Assembly (NCBI RefSeq): GCF_000685035.1
Contig: NZ_BAYB01000002.1
Span: forward strand, 62,001-126,000
Reading direction: 5' to 3'
Origin: Paraburkholderia ferrariae NBRC 106233
GTDB taxonomy: Bacteria; Pseudomonadota; Gammaproteobacteria; Burkholderiales; Burkholderiaceae
Length of the DNA: 64,000 nt
The notes under the pieces were generated by a model that worked only from the letters and a program-made list of their open reading frames with translations, was not told the origin of the DNA and did no database searches. The position numbers and the translations under genes were made by a program. Of this stretch, positions 58,760-64,000 are shown piece after piece. Each line of letters begins with the position of its first letter. The first letter of the stretch is position 1.

Positions 58760-59920
58760 ATGAGCACACCCATTCTTCAGTTCGGCACCAGCCGGTTTCT
58801 GCTGGCCCATGTCGCCTTTTTCGTATCGCAGGCTCTCGAGCGCGGCGACGCGATTGGCGGAATCGGCGTCGTGCAGACCACGGGCAATCCGTCGAGCCGG
58901 GCGCGTATTGCCGCGCTTGCGCATACCCGCAGTTATCCGGTCCGCATTCGGGGCAGGCAAGGCAGTGCGGCGGTCGATCGCGTCGTCGATTGCCATGCCG
59001 TCCAGAAGGCGTGGGTCGCCGATCTCGACTGGGCCGACATTCGTCGCGTGACGATCGAGGAAGTGCAGGTCATTGTCTCGAACACGGGCGATGCCGGCTA
59101 CCGGCTCGACGACCGGGATTCGGCGGACTTGCTTGCCGGAGACGAACAGGTGCCGCACAGCTTTCCGGCGAAGCTGCTCGTCCTCCTGCATGCGCGCTGG
59201 CAGGTGCGTCCTGACGATGGGGTGTCGATCTATCCCTGCGAACTTGTCGAAAACAATGGCAACACGCTTCGCGATATCGTGCTCGGCGTGGCGCGGCGAT
59301 GGGGAATGCCGGCGACGTTCATCGGGTATCTGCAGCATCGCTGTGCCTGGGTGAACTCACTGGTCGACCGGATCGTGTCCGAGCCGATCGACCCGGTAGG
59401 CGCGATCGCCGAACCTTATGCGCTATGGGCCATCGAGCGGCGTGCGGGCATGGTGCTGCCATGCGTGCACGAGCAGATTGTCGTGACCGACGACCTGCGC
59501 ACCCATGAGCGTCTGAAGCTCTTCTTTCTCAATCTCGGTCACAGCTGGCTCGCCGATCAGTGGATCAACGAGCGTCGCCCGTCGAACGAAACGGTACTGG
59601 AGGCGATGAGCGATCCGCGGCTTCGGGACGGTATCGAGGGAATCTGGCACGAGGAGGTCTTGCCGGTGTTCGACGCGTGGGGTCTGCGCAGCACGGCGGA
59701 GCGCTACATCGAAAGTGTGCGCGACCGGCTGCTCAATCCCTGGCTGGCTCATCGTATCGCGGACATCGCGACCAATCACGGAGAAAAGGTCGGACGGCGA
59801 ATACAGCCGCTGATCGAACTCGCGGACTCGTTGTCGCTTGCCGCCGCACAGCCGCGTTTGCGAAGCATGCTGGCCGCGCACAACCGCCTGGACGCCGTCG
59901 AAGGGAGACACGCATCATGA
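58760..59920 (+). CDS. Mannitol dehydrogenase-family reductase, probable tagaturonate reductase
   Basis: A 386-residue enzyme of the long-chain polyol/aldonate dehydrogenase family. ILQFGTSRFLLAHVAFFVSQ is the N-terminal nucleotide region, VSNTGDAGYRL follows, and LFFLNLGHSWLADQWI is the catalytic LNxxHS motif. It is shorter than E. coli UxaB but has the same layout. It would reduce D-tagaturonate to D-altronate. The start at ATG 58760 leaves 31 bp to the previous gene, and its stop overlaps the next start. Confidence 0.87.
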   Translation: MSTPILQFGTSRFLLAHVAFFVSQALERGDAIGGIGVVQTTGNPSSRARIAALAHTRSYPVRIRGRQGSAAVDRVVDCHAVQKAWVADLDWADIRRVTIEEVQVIVSNTGDAGYRLDDRDSADLLAGDEQVPHSFPAKLLVLLHARWQVRPDDGVSIYPCELVENNGNTLRDIVLGVARRWGMPATFIGYLQHRCAWVNSLVDRIVSEPIDPVGAIAEPYALWAIERRAGMVLPCVHEQIVVTDDLRTHERLKLFFLNLGHSWLADQWINERRPSNETVLEAMSDPRLRDGIEGIWHEEVLPVFDAWGLRSTAERYIESVRDRLLNPWLAHRIADIATNHGEKVGRRIQPLIELADSLSLAAAQPRLRSMLAAHNRLDAVEGRHAS

Positions 59921-61443
59921 ACGGGGAGACGGTTCTGATGCTTCACCGTGAAGACAACGTTGCCGTTGCGCTTTGCGCACTCGATGCCGGCACGCAGATC
60001 GATACGCATGGGCTGCAGGTTCGGGTCTCGACGCCCGTGCCTGCCGGTCACAAGGTGGCGATGCGGAACATCGCCCGCGGCGCGTTCGTGACGAAGTATC
60101 GGCAGACGATCGGCGTTGCACTATGCGATATCGCGGCGGGCGAACACGTTCACGTTCACAACGTCGGCATGCCTGAACGTCACGGGAGCTGGCAGCCGGG
60201 TCGGGAAAGGACGCTTCGGGATGCAGGGACGGACCGTTCCGACACGTTTCAGGGATTCGTGCGGCCGGACGGTCAGGTCGGAACGCGCAATTACATCGGC
60301 GTGATCGCGAGCGTGAACTGTTCGGCCAGTGTATGCCATGCGATAGCGGATGCGTTCAGGGGGCCGGCGATCGATGCCTTCAGGAACGTGGACGGTGTCG
60401 TCGCGATCACCCATCAGAGCGGATGCGGGCTGTCGGCTAACGGCGAGGGAATCGCACTATTGCGCCGGACACTGGCCGGCTATGCACGCAATCCCAATTT
60501 CGCGGCCGTGCTGTTCGTCGGACTGGGGTGCGAGGTCAACCAGGTCGAAGATCTCGTCGCATCGGCGGGAGCACGCCGCGAAGGGACGGTCAGAACGCTC
60601 GTCATTCAGGACGCAGGCGGCGTCCGCGAGGCGGTGACGCAGGGCGCCGCGATCGTACGCGAACTGCTCGAACTGGCGGATCGTGCCGTGCGCACCACAG
60701 TTCCTGTGGCGCGGCTGACAATCGGGCTGCAGTGCGGCGGTTCAGATGGATACTCGGGGATCAGCGCCAATCCGGCACTCGGCGCGGCCGTCGATCTGAT
60801 CGTGCGCAATGGCGGAACCGCGATTCTCTCGGAGACGCCGGAGATCTATGGGGCGGAGCACCTGCTGACGGCACGTGCGGTATCGGATGGCGTGGCGGAG
60901 CGTCTACTCGACCGGCTGCGATGGTGGGAGCGTTATACGGCGGAAAGCGGCGGCGAAATGAACAACAATCCGTCGCCGGGAAACAAGGCGGGTGGCATTA
61001 CCACGATTCTCGAAAAGTCGCTGGGAGCGGTGGCGAAGGGCGGCGGCACCGTACTGAACGCGGTCTACGACTACGCGGAGCCGGTATCCGAGCGCGGCCT
61101 CGTATTCATGGATACGCCGGGCTACGATCCGGTGTCGGCCACGGGGCAGATCGCGGGCGGAGCGAACCTCATCTGTTTCACGACGGGGCGCGGCTCGGTA
61201 TTTGGTTCGAAGCCGGTACCGACGATCAAGGTCGCGACCAACACCGAACTCTTCCAGCGCATGCGCCCGGACATGGACTTCAACGCTGGCGAGATCGTCG
61301 ACGGTAGTCTCAGCATCGAGGACGCAGGCACGGAACTCTTCCGGTTCATTCTCGAAGCGGCATCGGGAAGGCGTACGTGCAGCGAAGAAAACGGGATCGG
61401 CGATCGCGAGTTTGTTCCCTGGTTGCGAGGCGCGATCATGTAA
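59917..61443 (+). CDS. uxaA: Altronate dehydratase
   Basis: A 508-residue UxaA-type dehydratase. The N-terminal SAF domain (about 100 residues, VALCALDAGTQIDTHGLQVR) is followed by the large catalytic part: RPDGQVGTRNYIGVI, VAITHQSGCGLSANGEGIAL, IGLQCGGSDGYSGISANPAL, NNNPSPGNKAGGITTI and MDTPGYDPVSATGQIAGGAN, which carry the Cys/His metal ligands. It makes 2-keto-3-deoxy-D-gluconate from D-altronate. It is coupled to the reductase by ATGA. Family identity is clear. Confidence 0.93.
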   Translation: MNGETVLMLHREDNVAVALCALDAGTQIDTHGLQVRVSTPVPAGHKVAMRNIARGAFVTKYRQTIGVALCDIAAGEHVHVHNVGMPERHGSWQPGRERTLRDAGTDRSDTFQGFVRPDGQVGTRNYIGVIASVNCSASVCHAIADAFRGPAIDAFRNVDGVVAITHQSGCGLSANGEGIALLRRTLAGYARNPNFAAVLFVGLGCEVNQVEDLVASAGARREGTVRTLVIQDAGGVREAVTQGAAIVRELLELADRAVRTTVPVARLTIGLQCGGSDGYSGISANPALGAAVDLIVRNGGTAILSETPEIYGAEHLLTARAVSDGVAERLLDRLRWWERYTAESGGEMNNNPSPGNKAGGITTILEKSLGAVAKGGGTVLNAVYDYAEPVSERGLVFMDTPGYDPVSATGQIAGGANLICFTTGRGSVFGSKPVPTIKVATNTELFQRMRPDMDFNAGEIVDGSLSIEDAGTELFRFILEAASGRRTCSEENGIGDREFVPWLRGAIM

Positions 61444-61488
61444 GGGATGACGCGTCGGCTGTGTGTCCGGAAAGTGGAGGTGGACTGC

Positions 61489-61734
61489 ATGGAAGAACCG
61501 CAAATCGAAATCGTTGCGTCTGGATTGTCGTCCGACGATGCCGGGCATCCATTTCGTCTCTCATCCCTCGAGACATCGCTCGTGCAGGAAGCGTTGCGTC
61601 TGCTCATCGATACGCGGACGCGGGCACTGGAATTGACGACCGAGATGTGTCGCCGGCAACGCTGCGCCGTGCCCGATGTTCACGACTTTCACCTGCCGGT
61701 GACGCTTGACCTGCTGCGCCGCTTCGGCGGTTAA
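61489..61734 (+). CDS. Small hypothetical protein at the end of the sugar operon
   Basis: An 81-residue protein from ATG 61489 (MEEPQIEIVASGLSSDDAGH), chosen for the GGAGGT 7 bp upstream. It has a mixed polar N terminus and a helical stretch with two Cys (EMCRRQRCAVPDVHD). No domain is recognised. It begins 45 bp after the altronate dehydratase stop, so it is probably the last cistron. Its role may be regulatory or accessory; nothing more can be said. Confidence 0.6.
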   Translation: MEEPQIEIVASGLSSDDAGHPFRLSSLETSLVQEALRLLIDTRTRALELTTEMCRRQRCAVPDVHDFHLPVTLDLLRRFGG

Positions 61735-61863
61735 GGTTAGCGGCGCAGCGGAGCCGGCGGTCGTTCCAGGGGCGCCCGACCGGATCGCGCGGCGCCATGG
61801 GACTCGATCGGCTCCGCGGACCCGGCCTCGCGGGCAACGCAGGGCCTTTATTCGTCGATTGCG

Positions 61864-62853
61864 TTACCAGTAATGATGAACGTGGGGCGCGATCTTTTCC
61901 TGGTACAGGGCACTCAGCACGGCCATGGCGTAGTCAGTCAAAGGCGGCAGTTCACTGGCTGCACTGTTTGCCTTCGCCTGAGCAGCGTTTCTCGCGCCGG
62001 GGATGACAGTGGACACCCCTTCGTTCATGAGAATCCAGCGTAGCGCGAACTGGGCCATCGTCGCGTTATCGGGCACGAGGTCTCTGATTTCGTCGACAGC
62101 CTCGAGCGCGAGTTCGTAGGGAACGCCTGCAAAGGTCTCGCCCTTGTCAAATGCCTCGCCATTACGGTTGAAAAGACGATGATCGTCGGCGGCAAATGTC
62201 GTGGTCCGTGTCATTTTGCCTGTAAGCAGCCCTGATGCGAGCGGCACACGGACAATGACACCGATCCCGCGCTGGTGACATTCCCCGATGAAACGCGCGG
62301 GTCTTTGCCTGAACACGTTGTAGATGATCTGCACCGACTTCACGCCGGGGTATTCGATGGCTTTCAGACCCTCCTCGACTTTCTCGACCGACACGCCGTA
62401 ATTGCGGATTTTTCCCGCTGCGACCATGCGGTCCATGGCGGCAAAGACTTCAGGCTGGTAATAGACCTCCGTCGGCGGGCAGTGAAGCTGGACGAGATCG
62501 AGGCAGTCCACGTCGAGATTCCTGAGCGATCTGTCGATAAAAGCACCGAGGTTCTCAGCGGTATAGCCTTTCGCCAGATGAGGGTCCAGCCGGCGGCCGG
62601 CTTTCGTCGCGACGAAAGGCCGGGGCTCCGAACCCGATCGCTCCTTGAGGACCTCCGCGATGATCCGCTCCGATCGGCCGTCGCCGTAGACGTCGGCGGT
62701 GTCGATGAAGGTTACCCCGCCGTCAAGGGCTGCATGCAGGGCCGATTTCGCATCGCGCTCGTCGACATTGCCCCATGAGCCACCGATGGCCCATGCGCCA
62801 AAACCAATTTCGGAGACGTCTCTCCCTGTGCTCCCGAATTTTCGCGTCTTCAT
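61864..62853 (-). CDS. Aldo/keto reductase
   Basis: A 329-residue aldo/keto reductase. FIDTADVYGDGRSERIIAEV holds the catalytic Asp/Tyr, FVATKAGRRL the Lys, and CLDLVQLHCPP the His. ATG 62853 has AAGGAGG upstream; the longer frame is non-coding. The gene lies 14 bp after the SDR on the same strand, so they are co-transcribed. It could act in a side branch of sugar oxidation, with the LysR gene as regulator. The substrate is unknown. Confidence 0.88.
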   Translation of the reverse strand: MKTRKFGSTGRDVSEIGFGAWAIGGSWGNVDERDAKSALHAALDGGVTFIDTADVYGDGRSERIIAEVLKERSGSEPRPFVATKAGRRLDPHLAKGYTAENLGAFIDRSLRNLDVDCLDLVQLHCPPTEVYYQPEVFAAMDRMVAAGKIRNYGVSVEKVEEGLKAIEYPGVKSVQIIYNVFRQRPARFIGECHQRGIGVIVRVPLASGLLTGKMTRTTTFAADDHRLFNRNGEAFDKGETFAGVPYELALEAVDEIRDLVPDNATMAQFALRWILMNEGVSTVIPGARNAAQAKANSAASELPPLTDYAMAVLSALYQEKIAPHVHHYW

Positions 62854-62867
62854 TCTGGTACCTCCTT

Positions 62868-63641
62868 TCATGGCATGAGTTGTCCGCCGTTGACTTCGAT
62901 GACCTGTCCTGTGACATACCCCGACATGGCGGCCGACGCGAGGAACAGGAACGCCCCCGCGCATTCTTCCGGCAGGCCTTCCCGCCCCATCGGCACCGAG
63001 GCCGTTTGCGCGGCGCGGATCTCCGGCGGCGTGTATTTGTCGTGGAACGGTGTCTGGATGAGCCCCGGCGCAACCGCGTTCACCCTGATGCCGTCGTGGA
63101 CGAATTCTTTTGCCTGGCCGCGGGTCAGGCTGCTGACGAAGCTTTTCGACGCGGCGTACAGTACCGCGCCGGCCCCGCCGCCGGTTCGTGCGGCAACCGA
63201 CGAAGTATTGATGACGTACCCCCGGGATGCCTTGAGAAACGGATGGGCAGCCGCTGTTGCCTCCCAGACGGATCTTGCGTTCAGGCTGACCACCTGATCG
63301 AAGTGGGTGGCCGAAGCGTCTGTCGACGCTATCCGTCCCAGCATGCCGCCGGCATTATTGATGAGGCCGTCCAGTCCTCCCAGCATTTCGGCTGCTGCGA
63401 CGACGACCCGTGCTGCGCCGCCGGGCTCGCCGACGTCGCCCTGGACGAGATGGATGCGATCTGGCGATTCCGCGCGCAGCGCTTGCGCCGCCGCTTCGCT
63501 CTGATGGAAATGCGCGACGACCTGGGCGCCCTGTGCGGCAAACGCCCGTACCACTGCTGCTCCGATTCCGGTCGATGCCCCGGTTACGAGCACTTTCGTG
63601 TCCTTGAGGTCGCCGATCAGGGGATATTCGACACGCTGCAT
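62868..63641 (-). CDS. Short-chain dehydrogenase (SDR, FabG-like)
   Basis: A 257-residue SDR. LVTGASTGIGAAVVRAFAAQ binds NAD(P), NNAGG follows, and the active site is Ser in NTSSVAART and Tyr-Lys in LYAASKSF (YxxxK). GYVTGQVIEVNGGQLMP ends the chain. The pair of SDR and aldo/keto reductase, divergent from a LysR gene, suggests a small sugar or polyol oxidation unit next to the galactose-type operon. The substrate is unknown. Confidence 0.9.
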   Translation of the reverse strand: MQRVEYPLIGDLKDTKVLVTGASTGIGAAVVRAFAAQGAQVVAHFHQSEAAAQALRAESPDRIHLVQGDVGEPGGAARVVVAAAEMLGGLDGLINNAGGMLGRIASTDASATHFDQVVSLNARSVWEATAAAHPFLKASRGYVINTSSVAARTGGGAGAVLYAASKSFVSSLTRGQAKEFVHDGIRVNAVAPGLIQTPFHDKYTPPEIRAAQTASVPMGREGLPEECAGAFLFLASAAMSGYVTGQVIEVNGGQLMP

Positions 63642-63723
63642 TGCATTCTCCGGGAAGAGGGAAACCGGAAGCGGGGACCCCCGGCATCCGTACAGCCTGG
63701 AGAAATGATTACACGGTTTAGAA

Positions 63724-63736
63724 TGAACTCAATTCA
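63724..63736. promoter_or_regulatory. LysR-type T-N11-A box in the divergent promoter
   Basis: TGAACTCAATTCA has TGAA/TTCA arms and the T-N11-A spacing of LysR sites, 25 bp before the LysR start and 83 bp before the SDR start. Confidence 0.5.
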
Positions 63737-63760
63737 CTCAGACAATGAATCGGGTTCATC

Positions 63761-64000
63761 ATGGCAAGCAATGACCGGGTTGATTTTGCGGACCTGAAGT
63801 TATTCCTGGCCGTCGTCAGGAGGCGAAGCTTCAGGCTTGCGGCGATCGATGCGGGACAGACGCCCTCGGCCATCAGCCATGCGATGCGCCGCCTGGAAGA
63901 TCGCCTTGGCACGAAGCTTTTGAACCGGACAAGCCGGTCGGTTTCGCCCACCGCGGCGGGATTGGATCTGGCCGCGCGGCTGGAGGAGGGTTTCAACCAG
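63761..64000 (+). CDS. LysR-family regulator, N-terminal part (cut by window edge)
   Basis: The first 80 codons of a LysR protein: DLKLFLAVVRRRSFRLAAID, AGQTPSAISHAMRRLEDRLG and TKLLNRTSRSVSPTAAGLDL form the winged HTH. The effector domain lies beyond the window. It is divergent from the SDR/aldo-keto reductase pair, with a T-N11-A box between, so it probably controls that pair. The family is secure. Confidence 0.93.
   Translation, partial: MASNDRVDFADLKLFLAVVRRRSFRLAAIDAGQTPSAISHAMRRLEDRLGTKLLNRTSRSVSPTAAGLDLAARLEEGFNQ

Noticed and set aside
52146..61443. Standard L-fucose degradation operon
   Set aside because: The first two enzymes fit, but there is no fuconate dehydratase or keto-deoxy-fuconate enzyme; the tagaturonate/altronate enzymes point to L-galactonate.

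Overview
The window looks like a chromosome or chromid segment of a high-GC soil or plant-associated betaproteobacterium of the Burkholderia/Paraburkholderia/Caballeronia type. Supporting signs are the Burkholderia-type porin, the van/vdh/ech ferulate genes, many LysR/MarR/GntR/Lrp regulators, ATGA-coupled operons, and GC-rich third positions that open long antisense frames. This placement is inference from gene style. No rRNA, tRNA or CRISPR array was seen.

Region 1 (1-10.7 kb) is an accessory block. A truncated TetR gene faces away from a plus-strand run of imine-reductase-like oxidoreductase, PhyH dioxygenase, MFS transporter and an A/T-rich multi-pass membrane protein. After an IS5-family transposase relic comes a second set: TetR, then on the minus strand a second imine-reductase-like enzyme, a GSAM-like class III aminotransferase and a second PhyH dioxygenase, followed by an IS3-family relic. 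Several promoters carry the same unusual operator: two 12-bp GTCA-NN-TGAC-like sites set 13 bp apart. This is the best candidate for an undescribed amine or amino-acid tailoring/catabolic system.

Region 2 (10.7-14.6 kb) holds a self-sufficient CYP102-type P450-reductase fusion, divergent from a TetR regulator. Region 3 (14.6-16.5 kb) is gene-poor, with two small hypothetical genes. Region 4 (16.5-28.1 kb) is a complete lignin-monomer island. It has a MarR regulator, vanillate demethylase (vanAB), coniferyl alcohol dehydrogenase, vanillin dehydrogenase, feruloyl-CoA hydratase/lyase, an NDP-forming acyl-CoA synthetase (probable feruloyl-CoA synthetase), a second MarR, an MFS importer and a porin. 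Together these would take coniferyl alcohol and ferulate through vanillin and vanillate to protocatechuate.

Region 5 (28.1-48.9 kb) has two facing transcription units. The plus-strand unit encodes a HAD hydrolase, an amino-acid oxidase-like flavoprotein, a Dpp-type ABC importer with fused ATPases, a three-subunit opine/hydroxyproline-dehydrogenase-like enzyme and a minimal AraC regulator. The minus-strand genes are a GNAT, a hydroxyacid dehydrogenase, a class III aminotransferase, an Lrp regulator, a semialdehyde dehydrogenase, an aspartoacylase-family deacylase and a cupin. The minus-strand set resembles the eutE-asnC-ssd-atf part of ectoine degradation but lacks the ectoine hydrolase, so an N-acylated or opine-like nitrogen compound is a likely substrate.

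Region 6 (49.4-51.2 kb) is a divergent response regulator and histidine kinase. Region 7 (51.2-61.7 kb) is a GntR-controlled sugar operon: a ribose-type ABC importer, aldose dehydrogenase, lactonase, zinc alcohol dehydrogenase, tagaturonate-reductase-like enzyme, altronate dehydratase and a small hypothetical protein. The enzyme order matches L-galactose to L-galactonate to tagaturonate to altronate to 2-keto-3-deoxygluconate. The window ends with an aldo/keto reductase and an SDR, divergent from a LysR gene cut by the right edge.
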